Notes: a model not told the origin generated them from the sequence alone. DNA of 64,000 nt from Luidia sarsii (GCA_949987565.1 OX465113.1:3905460-3969459), one strand, 5' to 3'; positions 51,072 through 62,393 are shown, counted from the stretch's first letter. A program made the numbers and translations.

Positions 51072-51273
51072 ACAAAAATGCCCTGAGGCGTATGTGCCGG
51101 GGCACGGTTATATAGGGGCGCGCTCTTTTGTTAAAAGAACTCTCTCAAGTGTGACAATAGAATACCGGTGGCAGGTGCAATCTCACGTAAGTCCTTCAGT
51201 GCTAGTGGTGACTCGGTAGAATTCCAATTAAACTTCAATTTCATTTCATTTCATTTCGTTTAATTTTTAAATT
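51072..51273 (-). repeat. Right inverted terminal repeat of compact element
   Basis: Complement of the left repeat up to 51223, then a unique extension CCAATTAAACTTCAATTTCA and onward to TTTTTAAATT at 51273. Confidence 0.88.
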
Positions 51274-51532
51274 ATAAGGAATTATTTCCCGAGACGCGCG
51301 ACGGCCCGGCTTTTGTAGAGTCGAGGTATTGCGCAACCAAACAAAACGCAGCATCTCTCGGTCTATTTTGGTCATTGTTCGGCGGACTATTCAGTTTAGG
51401 CCTTCAAGCGACATCGACCAGCTCGAATAGTCACCGCTGCAGCAGAGACTGCCACTCAAGAGTGGGCCTCCACACCAAGTGCCGACTGCTACACCACCGT
51501 CAGTAATGACGAAAGTATGGCCCCCCATACTA

Positions 51533-51668
51533 GAAAGCGGGAGTCGCAGGTTCGAATCCCACCCGAGCTGCCAGCAATTTTGTCATCAGGCAACGGGCAA
51601 AGCACTGAGCACTCAGTGTTGATCACGTCCAGCAGGATAAACCCTCATTGAATTTGCGCCATTACTTA
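51533..51668 (+). mobile_element. tRNA-derived SINE, 5' truncated
   Basis: Begins within the head at AAAGCGGGAGTCGCAGG and keeps the B box GGTTCGAATCC and the body GATCACGTCCAGCAGGATAA. It matches the minus-strand copy at 40,275-40,457. Confidence 0.82.
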
Positions 51669-51678
51669 AGGGAAATGC

Positions 51679-51823
51679 AACCCAAGAAATAAAGTTTGCT
51701 TATCTGATTGGGCGTTAGAATGTTCTCTCTTTATGGAAATCGTACGTGAGTGACTCATATAGGTAAAAGTAGGTTGTTTTTAACACCCTATCAGATAAGC
51801 AAACCTTAATTATTTTTTGGGTT
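51679..51823. mobile_element. Short MITE with ends AACCCAA...TTTGCTTATCTGAT
   Basis: 145 bp. The left end AACCCAAGAAATAAAGTTTG matches the complement of the right end CAAACCTTAATTATTTTTTG, and both inner ends carry TTTGCTTATCTGAT or its complement. No coding capacity. Confidence 0.75.
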
Positions 51824-51879
51824 GAATTCCTTTTTAATTCTTGGACCCGACACGGTTGGACAAACATCAGCCTCCCTCC

Positions 51880-51990
51880 TACCATTCCTCCCTCAATCTC
51901 ATCGCTCCAAAGGTCACACTGTGCCCACATGCTTACCCCCTTTCTCTTTCCCACTGGCAAGGTCCCAACTGTGCCCCAACATTTCAAAGT
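51880..51990 (-). repeat. Inverted repeat at right end of the 12.6 kb insert
   Basis: Complement of 39,383-39,505 (CTCATCGCTCCAAAGGTCAC, CCCTTTCTCTTTCCCACT). From about 52,010 on, the sequence again matches copy B of the duplication (about 60,283 onward). Confidence 0.7.
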
Positions 51991-52449
51991 GTGCTCAACC
52001 GACCCCCACAACTAGCTCTTGGTCTGCATGCATGATTCCATGAAAAGTGTTCTTTGTGGTTGTGGTTGATATTGCCAACACGAACCAACAATTGGGCGTT
52101 TACTGACCAATGTGATTACCAACTGATATTTGGCCAATGTTGTCAAGAACGTTAGTTACAATAATAGATATTACCAAAGGTTTTTTTACACAGTGAATTT
52201 CCCAGACCGAATTCAGGTCAATCCGAATCCACACCCACACCGTGTCATTGATGGCATCAGGCTGTTACTATGGACACCATAAACAAACAATGAACGACTC
52301 GTCTAAAGCCATTCTCTGCATGCTGAAGGCTGCTTCACTAACTATACATGTAGGCCTGTAGGCCTTTCTTAATATATACAAATTGTATGCATCGAACTGA
52401 AAGCGAGCCCATGGGCGCCAGATTTTCCAGATTAATTGCTGTTACCCGC

Positions 52450-53425
52450 TGCAACTGCGATGCAATTCAATAAAACCAATAGCATGACCATCAATGTTCA
52501 TTTTCGATAGTTTTAAATTCTATCAAAACATTTGAGGGCCTGACGTTTCAATCCTAGCTTTCTCAAAGAAAGAATTTCAGGGACAGAACAAGTAGAAAGG
52601 GGAGAGTAACAGGGACGTGGGTGATGGACAGAGGGTAAATGGGATTGCTGGTTGGGTGAGAGCAAAGGGAAGGGTATGGGTTTGGGTGGGTACTAGGTAA
52701 TGGAAGGGGGAAACATCAAAGGGAAAGTTTGACAGAGAGGTGGAGGAGTGAACGCAAAGCACATGTTTACAACCGATTAATGTAAACCTGGCTACAATTT
52801 TTTTTTTGGCTATTTTTCAGAATTATTTTCCCTTTATTTGTTCTCACCTAGATTTAGGTCAAAGTCAAACAAACAAATTAATGGAAAAACTGACAGCTTG
52901 GAATTTTTGAACAAAACTTTAACAGGACCGTAATAGACCGATTGCGCGACCTCTGTTAACGACCACTGTTATCACGTGACTTATAGTAGATATTTATTTT
53001 CATCTCATTTGGCAAAGAGCAGCGATGGAAATTTACGAAGAAGAATGTGGACAATGTGATAGTCTTCTTTGTTAGTTTCCACCCCTGTTCTGTACCAAAT
53101 AAGATGCAAAAATACCCAGTATAGGGCCTAAGGTAGGGGCCTACGTGATGGCATGTAAATAGTGGTCGCGCAATTGGTGTACAGTGTATTTGGTAACTGG
53201 ACCGGGATATATAGCAGGTACGAGCGCTGGCACGCATAACCAGGTACGCTCTTTTCGCTATTATTTACAATAACCCCTCGCAAACTTACTTACACCCCGG
53301 CGCTACATGGAATGTCCCGTTCCTCATTTACCTGATTTACCTGTTCGGACGGGCTCTTCTACTCGCCCTTAGGGGCGCTAAACCATCAATCAGTCATTCA
53401 ACTATAACTCGAGTAACATTTCGCA
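52450..53425. other. Stretch without recognised gene
   Basis: Holds one fragment of the dispersed 'GATCGAAACGTCAGGCCC' repeat at 52,536-52,568. Otherwise no structure that I recognise. Confidence 0.5.
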
Positions 53426-54608
53426 GTCTGTTTGTTCTCCCCTCTTCCCGCAGAGGCAACATTTTTAGAATATTTGAACAGAGTAACAAAGTAGAAGCTG
53501 ATATCTCATTATACTACCTTGGCATTTTATTTCTAACTCACAATGCGATTATAATTATTAACAATGAATAAAACGTGGTAAGTGTGACTCCTACAAAACA
53601 TGATCTTTTTTAGTCGACGGTATTTATTATAGTTTCTTCAAAATTGAGCATTAATAATTATGAAATGAATTTTGCCTATCATTTATGAATTGTTTTAAAT
53701 AATGCACATGACTGTACGAAAACTACGCTGTTACGACGCTATTATCTCTGCTCTTAAACATGTCATTTTGCCTCTCTGAAGCAAGGCTCGCAGGCACACA
53801 GGAGTGAATAGGGGCAATGAACACATACGGCGAATGGGTTTGGCTGAAAAGCTAGATCCTATGGGTTATTAGTATGTAATGCAATATGAACGTAAAGGAA
53901 TTTTAATGCCAAGTCCAACAAGGAGACACAAGCTTACTTGTTGTCTGGACGGCTATCAGGCCATACCTTCCATGCGGAGATTTCAACTTACATCACCGTC
54001 CACAAATAATTTTATACCCTCATTTCGTGCCAAATTTTAATTATTCGCTTCCTGAGCGTAAAGGGTCGTGTGTCCTATTTACTCAAAGGCAATGCAATCA
54101 CAATGCGATTATAATGAATAAGAATGAATAAAAATAAATGTAAAGTAATTAGTATAACCCACCAAAAACATTCTCTCATTTTGTGTCGACGTTCCCATAG
54201 CATCAGATTCTTGAAAATTGAGCATGAAATAGGGCCGTTATGAAATTTATTTCGAAAATGTCCATGACTGTTCGAAGGCTGAATTGTCACAGTACGCTAT
54301 TATCTCTGCTATAGAACAATATTAAAAATTAGGAGTGCGTGTCGTTTCGATCCTAGCAGGACCTTTCTCAAAGGCAAAGTTGGACCGTTCAGGCCCTACT
54401 AATTTTTGGACATTCGCTTTCTTTTTAGTGAGTAAGCAGCTTGCATTTTGCTTTTACAAATTCAAATCAGCTTAGCTCTTCAAAGGGAACGTGAAATAAA
54501 ATTTCGATTGCATTATATGTTGTCAAATCAATAAAGTGTGATGTTCTGAACAATATTATATGTGGTTATCTTTACTTATTGTAGCCTAATGTGTCGGGAA
54601 ATGGTGTT

Positions 54609-54978
54609 TTTAAAGGCCCTATGCAACATTGGGAAGATCGGAAAACATCGATGTCCACATATTTTCTTCTAATTTACACAGTTTGTAGATGGTCATGATA
54701 GAACCCTCATGTTGAAATCTTACGGTCTGGATACTGTACTTTTCGAGAAATCTTCACTCAAACACTGACAAATAGTTTATTAATCGCGATTAATAAACTA
54801 TTTCTTTCACTACAGAACGGTGCGTAAACCGTGACGGTTTTTTGCATTTTTCTTCTTTCTCAGATCACCATTTGAGCTGAAACCTTCGGAGTATTGCTTT
54901 TTTGTAATGTTTTATGGTTCAACAAACAAACTCTGACAATTTTTTGACCTTTACCAATGTTGTATAGAGTCTTTAAAC
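54609..54978. mobile_element. Inverted-repeat element, family 'ACAACATTGG' (copy 3)
   Basis: About 370 bp with ends TTTAAAGGCCCTATGCAACA and ACCAATGTTGTATAGAGTCT. The centre contains a perfect 34-bp palindrome (54770-54803) with core TTAATCGCGATTAA. Confidence 0.83.
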
Positions 54979-54999
54979 GACTCCGCCCCACCAAGGGAA

Positions 55000-56180
55000 G
55001 CTTCATTAACGGTGATTATCCGTGAGAAATATCCCAAATTGTGGCAATGCCGACAAGGTGTGTGGCTGCTGGTAAAGGTTCCAAGGATGGAGTAGCCTAA
55101 TTAGCCTCCATCTGTTTCCAGTTGAACGGAAACTTCGGAAGATCTGGACGCCCAAAGTCGAGGTTACCAGAGCAAAGTGGTCTGGGCCCATGCCAGTGAG
55201 TTTTCGACCCTTTCTGCACTGTAAAAACGAACTGCACCATATGTGACCCGGCACAGCATAATGAGGAATTACCCCCACTTTTGAGATTTTGAAATTTTCT
55301 AATGATGTGAAAGAGTATACCATTAGCTTTCAAATGATATCAAAATTATTTCCGCGTGAACTTTGTTGTAAATAGTACAAGGGGATTTCGCTCGTTCATT
55401 TGGTACCAGACACAATATAGCAGCGCCATTCTAACTCCTCGAAAGCGGCCATTCAAAAAGGAAGGAACTTTACATTTTCATGAAATCAGTACACAAACAC
55501 TCCCCCGAAATCCTCGTTTTTCAACATTTAGAGACGGGTTTCGGAAAAATCATTTAGACATTAAATTTCCGAAAATACAATTTTTTATTTTTTTTATCGA
55601 ATTGAGAAGATACTTTGACTTCAGGCCTTGCTTACTCGAAAAGTGTTTTGGTGGGATATTCCTCATGTCGCTGTGCCGGGTCACATATGCACTTCTGCAA
55701 TGGCACATATTTGTCCCAGAATCATGAACACTTGAGGCACCTACTGTACAATCATGAACACGAAATACTGTAGCTCAAGCACATGGGGTATTGCAGTAAC
55801 TTGAGCAAAAGTCGGATGAGGTGCATGAAGTGCTTCATGTACACGAACATCTCCCTATTTACTGTACCTCAAGCACATGGAGTGAAAGTGAGCATCACCT
55901 CGTGCGCACGTATCGTGCACCATGTGCCTCAACATACTTCATCCATGTGCATGATGTGAGCACCGTTTTTAAAGTGTGTAGCGACCAAAGGACCTGTAGC
56001 ACGCAAAGCGCGCTATAGATAGCTATACTCTCGCGAGATCACACGCATCTGAATAAAGTGGACGCCATTATTAGTAAGCAAAGTCGCATGCGTGCGCTCC
56101 ATCGCGTGGTCCCACATCATATCCAAAGTTATCACATTCTATGCACGCATCCAATGCTGTAGTATTTGCCACTTTTTTTC
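55000..56180. other. Stretch without recognised gene
   Basis: Short open frames only. From 55,720 to 55,960 several reworded copies of ATCATGAACAC, CTCAAGCACATGG and GTGCATGA occur, suggesting a degenerate local repeat. No known domain. Confidence 0.5.
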
Positions 56181-56187
56181 GCGCGTT

Positions 56188-56602
56188 GCCGTTTACGAAA
56201 TGAAGGCTTAGGCTCGAGCTATATAGAAGCAAGCGTTTGGCACTAGTTTCTGTGTGAATTCCCTGTACTTATTAAGACAACAATCCTCCAAATTCAGCGA
56301 TAAATCACAACCCGGATTTCCAGGTTTTGTATGAACTATACAATTTACAGAGAAACATTTACCCAACAGCTATTGACAACTTTTTAGTATTTGCCACTTT
56401 TTTCGCGCGTTGCCGTTTACGAAATGAAGGCTTAGGCTCGAGCTATATAGAAGCAAGCGTTTGGCACTAGTTTCTGTGTGAATTCCCTGTACTTATTAAG
56501 ACACCAATCCTCAAAATTCAGCGATAAATCACAACCCGGATTTCCAGGTTTTGTAAGTCGGACAGTGAAGCCCGAGTCTGATCCATGGATTCGTAAACGG
56601 CC
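56188..56602. mobile_element. MITE, family 'GAAATGAAGGCTTAGGCTC' (partial plus complete copy)
   Basis: Two starts GCCGTTTACGAAATGAAGGC at 56188 and 56412 (a 224-bp step), and one end GGATTCGTAAACGGCC at 56602. The sequence between the two contains about 50 bp (56,333-56,382) that also occurs at 58,064-58,113, outside the element. Confidence 0.78.
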
Positions 56603-56839
56603 ATTATATCTTTGGTAGCGACCAATTCGAGCCGTCGTGCTTTGACGCGTACCTAGACGTCATGTACGGGACCCGACTATCGAGAGGTTTTTCTGGATTT
56701 ATCTGCCTTTGGCCCTTTTCCAAAAGCTGCCTTATAGGCTCAGGCTCCGGCTTTGTCTCCGTCTCTTTTATCCATTTTAAAGTACAAGGCATGACGATGG
56801 GAGGCCTTTGGCTTCGCTTTTGATTGTTACTATTATAGG

Positions 56840-57475
56840 CCTAACCATGACCATCTACTCATCTTTAACCATGACCATCTACTAATCTTCAACCATGACC
56901 ATCTACTAATCTTCAACCATGATCATCTACTAATCTACAACCATGACCACCTATACTAACCTACAACCATGACCATCTACTGATCTACAACCATGACCAC
57001 CTATACTAATCTACAACCATGACCATCTACTAATCTACAACCATGACCATCTACTGATCTACAACCATGACCACCTATACTAATCTACAACCATGACCAT
57101 CTACTAATCTACAACCATCCCCATCTACTAACCTACAACCATGACCATCTACTGATCTACAACCATGACCACCTATACTAATCTACAACCATCCCCATCT
57201 ACTAACCTACAACCATGACCATCTACTAATCTACAACCATGACCATCTACTAATCTACAACCATTACCATCTACTAATCTACAACCATGACCACCTATAC
57301 TAATCTACAACCATGACCATCTATTAATCTTCAACCATCACCATCTACTAATATACAACCATCACCATTCTACAACCATGACCATCTACTAATCTACAAC
57401 CATCACCATCTACTAATCTACAACCATCACCATTCTACAACCATGACCATCTACTAATCTACAACCATGACCACC
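56840..57475. repeat. 24-bp minisatellite, copy B
   Basis: About 26 units with ACCATGACCATCTACTAATC and a longer variant ACCATGACCACCTATACTAA. Corresponds to 35,413-35,915 in copy A. Confidence 0.93.
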
Positions 57476-58250
57476 AACATCAATCGACAACGACCTATGA
57501 CATTAAATAAGCCAGAATCATCACCATTAGCTAGTACCTAGAGCTCCTCACAGCATAGATCTTAATAGCAGGACACAACTCGTGGATATCGAGCCCATGA
57601 GGACCCGTTTTTCCCTATGAATCGGCGATAACAAGACTGCACGTGCAACTATATTGTCACCCAAATCCAAGCAGTATATTATATATAATCCATGCGAGGT
57701 TTAACAAAGAACCACGACCACTAAACCAACTAAACCAGCACTATGGCCATCAATTAACAAAGAACATGAAGCCAAAATCATTACCATAATATTAACTTTG
57801 TATCTACAATTTACCACTAGCATAGACTTAAATAGGCCTATATATAATAATTATCTGGACACAATTTTCGAAAAAATATAGGGGCCTAGTATTCACGCCC
57901 GTATCACTGATTTTCGGATACTTTTTACCCTGTGAATCTACGATAGTAAATTAGAACTATGGGGCACGAATATAACACAATATGAAATAGGCCTATGACA
58001 AGTTATATACATGTTTTTTTACAAAATGATGTGCTATCACAATGATTAGATTATACAATGTGTATGAACTATACAATTTACAGAGAAACATTTACCCAAC
58101 AGCTATTGACAACTTTTGCCGATTTAAACTACATGTTTTAGAAGAATAAGAGTAGGCCTATTGACTGCTTCTTCAATCATTTAACCATTCCAAGTCGACT
58201 AAAAAGGGATTACCTCCATGCATTTAACTTTTGAATCCTTCATTACTTAC

Positions 58251-58504
58251 TCAGATCATGACATAGATGGAGGAATCGTGGCTTGGTGTGTGTTCTATAG
58301 CCGTGGCATTGAGGCTATAGAGTCGACATTGGCGGTTACTTGGGGCAAAGTCAAAGGACAAACAGCCGGCAGTGTGGATGCAGTGTACGGCGCAGAGAGT
58401 GACTCGACTCGCCTCCCTGTACGACAGAGGCACGGTGTTTGCGATCAGAGCTCCTTTCACGAGTCTGGCGAAGTCCTTGGAGTGGCGTCCACAAACTGGA
58501 ACAT
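58251..58504 (-). CDS. Lectin gene B exon 5 (PAN-like domain)
   Basis: 254 nt with stop TGA at 58253-58251. The cysteine pattern CAVHCIHTAGCLSFDF is retained. The last residues differ from gene A. Confidence 0.88.
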
Positions 58505-60025
58505 CTGAAACAGAATTGACGTAAAAATACGTCAGTATATGTTGCCTCATTTTGGAAGCCACCGTGTGAACAGCAAACAAATATTGGCAAAACGCTGTCG
58601 GCGCAATCGTTTGTCCAACCATGTACCAACTCCCTTGTTCTGGATATACCAGAAATGTTGGACATTTGTGACTGATTGTGACTAACACAAGCCAACAGTT
58701 GGCATTAGTGTAACACTTAGAGTTGTAGGGGTCTAGGACTTACATTAGTTAACAATGGTATACCAGCCCACCAGGTGATATTTTGTCCAACGTTTGTTAA
58801 GATGTTGGTGGAAGACTGGAAGTAGTAACGTATTCAACAGTTTGGACTGTGTATATTTGTTTGGGTTTCTTTTCTTGTCACAGCCGAATTTTATGGTGAA
58901 GTATAGACATGAAAGGATGATACAGTTAATTTCGTACGCGCACGGAAAAACCCTGTTTTTAGTTGGGAATTGCACTACATGCAACGCAGTTACTGTTTTC
59001 AGAAGGTAATAATGAACACGTCTTTTGAGCAGAATTGAAATATGAAAAACATCCTCGTCATGGGATAGGCCTACTATCGTTGGAGAATGGAACACGAACC
59101 TTTGTATCCGCTACACAGGGCGTCTGGATAGATCGCGACTTCCACCTCAGCCATGTGTAGAATGGGATTAGTGAGGTCAGGTTGTGACTTATCGATGTCC
59201 ACGCTGACGTATCTTGCCCAGCGTGGTTCCTCGCAGAGGCTGACGATCGTGGCTCCCGCCTTTGCGGACTGTGCTTCGGTGGCCGGTGAGCCGCAAGGTT
59301 GGTTGTCCGCGAACTGGGCACTCTGGCCGGCTCGCACAAGCGCACCGGTGTGACGGACTTCGTAATCGCCTGTGTGAAAAAGTCAGCAACGTGATCACTT
59401 GAGCAATTGGGCCATAACGCAATCATGGCCTTAGTGGACACCAAACACCTTTACAGAGACGAGGAATTGGATAGTTCTTGCTTCCATCACAACATTACTT
59501 ACAGCAGTCTTGTCGAAGGTGGACTGTGACTCTGCCCAAGCAGTAACAATGTCCTAAGTCAACCTGCCACCAAGGATGGGGGTCTCTGGTACCTTAACAA
59601 AACCAAAAGGCAAGACAGAAATATTTACATAAATATTAACAAAAAATAAAGGTAGAATTATGGATATTCATCATACCCAGTATACAGAAAAAGGAATTTT
59701 GAAAATAAATTGTGCATTTTACCCGTGTGTTGATAGGTAGTTAAATTCCCGTCAAGTGCACGAGAAGGGAGATCCAGGCGGAAGCCGCTTTGGTTAGCCG
59801 GTCTCCCGATGATAGACAGGGCTACGGTAGGAAACAATAAAACCAGCATTGGAGTTGAACTTTCAATGGGAGTGGTGGTCTCAGGTATGTACAGACACAA
59901 ACGCAGGCAATAATCGTCAGTTAAAAATGACGGCCATACATTCTTTGCTTACGTGTCAATTGAGCATCGGCGTTAAGCAGGCAGCTCGCCACGACCAACA
60001 GACAATTGACGACCAAGTCCTCCAT
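58251..60025 (-). CDS. Secreted F-type lectin with PAN domain, gene B (five exons)
   Basis: Minus-strand exons 60025-59953, 59821-59723, 59592-59503, 59369-59100 and 58504-58251 have GT-AG borders, giving 261 codons plus TGA. It has the same layout as gene A: an identical signal peptide, an F-type lectin domain with PWWQVDLG and RQDCC, and a PAN-like module with FDFAPSNRQC. Exon 2 is two codons shorter than in gene A (GFRLDLPSR replaces a Gln-rich stretch), exon 4 is one codon longer, and exon 5 one codon shorter with a different C-terminus. All indels keep the frame, which argues that both genes are functional. The role (secreted carbohydrate recognition, perhaps immune) is inferred from the family. 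Confidence 0.9.
59100..59369 (-). CDS. Lectin gene B exon 4
   Basis: 270 nt, acceptor TTCACACAG, donor GTTCGT. Encodes RAGQSAQFADNQPCGSPATE and HMAEVEVAIYPDALCSG. One Ala codon more than gene A (SAKAGATI). Confidence 0.9.
59503..59592 (-). CDS. Lectin gene B exon 3
   Basis: 90 nt, acceptor TTGTTAAG, donor GTAAGT. Encodes TRDPHPWWQVDLG and VTVHLRQDC, nearly identical to gene A. Confidence 0.9.
59723..59821 (-). CDS. Lectin gene B exon 2
   Basis: 99 nt, acceptor CTACCGTAG, donor GTAAAA. Encodes LSIIGRPANQSGFRLDLPSR and ALDGNLTTYQHT. Confidence 0.88.
59953..60025 (-). CDS. Lectin gene B exon 1 (signal peptide)
   Basis: ATG at 60025-60023. The same 24-residue leader as gene A, donor GTAAGC. 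Confidence 0.88.
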
Positions 60026-60971
60026 CCTCGTACGGTTTGCTCTTCCACGTCTGTATCCAGGAGAACATGCAATAGAAATGAACCCCTATACTGTTTACAG
60101 ACAACCAAATGGATATGAGCACAGGAAGATATTCTAGAAGCAGCCCACTATATCACCAATGGATAATTCAAACCACAATGCATGATTACGTGTTGCTGAT
60201 TTCAGACGCAAAGCATTTATGTCTTCTGCCGCTAGCATCGGTGTCCTTTGCCTGTGAACACAAATACGACGCCCAACTGTTAGTCTGGTGCCATGAACAA
60301 ATTCTGCTTGTGGTTGCGGTTCATATTGCCAACACAAACATAGGCCTACTGATCAATTTGATTGCCAACTGACGGTAGTTGAATTAGTTTATTAAGCTGA
60401 GTCAAAATTGACGCCCACTTCACCATCGTGTTATTGATCGCGTCAGGCTGTTACCATGGGCACCAGTATTATAATCAAACAAAATACGACCTTATTAGAG
60501 CCATTAACGCCGCCTCGCTAATAATTTGGGAGATACCACCAAGGACACCGGTGACAGTTTGTAATTGACAGGGGTTGGTTTGGACAGTGCTGTCCGCAAA
60601 TCACGTTGGATAAATACATTCGGTTATTGCCTATTGGATGCAAGAGGCTTAGGGCCTACATTTGTTGTGAATGCATGAACATAGAGCTAAATAAACGTTT
60701 CAATATACATGTACTACCATATAAAGCTCAAGGAATATTTCCATTGAATTATGTTTTAATGCTTTTTAAAATTGTTCAAATGAGATACCAGGTTTCCTTC
60801 ACTTTGCTGAAATGAAACTTTTTGTTTTCGTACGATTCATGCCATGCAATTCAATAAACATCACCACTTTCTTTCCCCATCAGTCCTAAATTGTGTACAA
60901 ACTGGAAAACAGAGCTTTAACACACAATTCTTTGAAATCTATTTTCAAACATCACCGCAGTAACGGCCACA

Positions 60972-61425
60972 TTTTACGTAGCCTTTGATCCAGGCGCGCA
61001 CGCGGCGAAAATAATAGTCGCGATTGCCCAATATCGAGCTAAGGGGACTAGTTTAAACACCAAACCAACGCACGAAGAAAGACTACACGACGAACCGCCA
61101 AAAACAGAGATCCAAAGGCGGAAGCGACGGCGCGCATGTGCAGCTCCTCGGTGTTAACACGCTCTTCGACGTCAACATGCTCCCTAGTCCTTCAATACTT
61201 TGGTCAGGTAGTACCCGTGCCGCACAGCGAGCGCGCTTGGTCCGCACTGTCCGACAATATTGTTTAGGAAGCTAGGGGAGCATGTTGACGTTGAAGAGCG
61301 TGTCTCCTCCTCGCTCTTGGCACCCAGGTTGCGCACTAATTTTGAAATTTGTGCAAAAAACGCTCGACAGAGCGATCGCGACTATCCATCTCGCCGCATG
61401 TGCCTGTATCAAAGGCTACAATTTA
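60972..61425. mobile_element. Foldback element with nested inverted repeats
   Basis: Outer arms: TTACGTAGCCTTTGATCCAG...AATAGTCGCGAT (60973-61024) and ATCGCGACTATCCATCTCGC...TATCAAAGGCTACAATTTA (61374-61425). Inner arms: ACACGCTCTTCGACGTCAAC (61157) and GTTGACGTTGAAGAGCGTGT (to 61303). No coding capacity recognised. Confidence 0.75.
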
Positions 61426-61995
61426 CGGAGAAATGGGGGGGGGGGGCGTATTCAAAGTCGTTCGCCCAATTCGTGGTCTCGTTTTTAGAAGAAATGTAGG
61501 GAGTTTGTTTTATTGAATTTGAACTCCATAATCCAACTTCTTGACCATTAAGTTTTTGACCAACGTGTTGGATACATAGGCCTATTGCCCAATATTTTGA
61601 CAGCGCAGTAAAAAAAGGTTGTGACGTCACAGAAAATCGTTTCATTCAAGTCGTGGTCGATCGTGCAACAATAAACGGGCCTACATGTAAACCGTTCATT
61701 TGTTCAGTACAGGATTGTATCGGGAAGGGTAGTTGATATACAACAATGTTGCAATCTGCAAACATCCAGGAGGGTAATGACTGACGCCGCGTATGCTTTC
61801 TGATAAGCCCTCTTTTTTGTTCACTCCTCCACACTTCTCTCTTTGACCTTTTCCCCCTCTTCTCACTAATCCCTATCCTACTCCTTGCCCTTCCCTTTGA
61901 TCCCACCCTACCAGCTTTCCTCTTTGTCCTTGTCATATTCCGTGTCATAATTATTCACTCTCTTCCCTCTTCCTTCGTGTACATGTATCTGTGTT

Positions 61996-62065
61996 GTCCT
62001 TGTCACTCTGCCTTTAAAAAAAGGTCCTGCTAGGATCGAAACGTCAGGCCCACTAAATTTTGGGA
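61996..62065 (+). repeat. Dispersed repeat 'GATCGAAACGTCAGGCCC' (copy)
   Basis: Contains GGTCCTGCTAGGATCGAAAC and GTCAGGCCCACTAAATTTTG. Upstream sequence to about 61,900 also matches 8,600-8,710. Confidence 0.78.
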
Positions 62066-62149
62066 AGTGTAGTTGTTATAAATGGCAGTAGAGACCTCTA
62101 TTAAACCGTAGTCGCCCTCCGTCAAAACGCGAGATGCATGAGGACACAC

Positions 62150-62393
62150 GGCCCAATTTCGTGGAGTTGCTTAAGCACCAAAATCTGCTTCAGCACAAAA
62201 TGTCAGGATTCATTCAGATCACCTTGCCGACCCAAATTGCACTTTGGTTTCACACGAAGAAAAGAAGGGTGGAATACAAGTCTAAAGCAACTAACCTCAC
62301 TCAACAATTCGGTCTGTAATCCTGTGCTTACACAAGGAAGACTTTTCATGCTAAACACAATTTTACGCTTAAGCGGCTCCATGAAATTGACCC
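62150..62393. mobile_element. MITE, family 'GGCCCAATTTCATAGAGCC' (copy 4)
   Basis: 244 bp with ends GGCCCAATTTCGTGGAGTTG and GCGGCTCCATGAAATTGACC, and the shared interior (AAGAAGACTTTTC-like, GTGGAATACAAGTC). Same family as the three copies in MAST introns. Confidence 0.85.

Larger units (their letters stand above)
49391..51273 (+). mobile_element. Compact DIRS-architecture element with only a tyrosine recombinase
   Basis: Seen: left inverted repeat 49391-49545, right inverted repeat 51072-51223 with a 50-bp extension to 51273, and an internal complementary region at 50870-50997. The latter joins the complements of both outer ends at a shared AATT. Total length is 1,883 bp. Between the repeats are a short leader with an 18-codon frame at 49659 and a recombinase frame. 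There is no room for gag or RT. The layout equals that of DIRS elements, but the sequence is unrelated to the 21,232-26,726 copy. It is either an internally deleted DIRS or a recombinase-only lineage. Confidence 0.88.
53430..60110. repeat. Segmental duplication, copy B
   Basis: Matches 34,110-38,330 in order: the TTAACAATGAATAAAA segment, the AAGCAAGGCTCGCA segment, the 24-bp minisatellite, the GATGTGCTATCACAATGATT segment and the lectin gene. It carries extra elements at 54,342-54,450, 54,609-54,978 and 56,188-56,602 that are absent from copy A. Confidence 0.85.
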
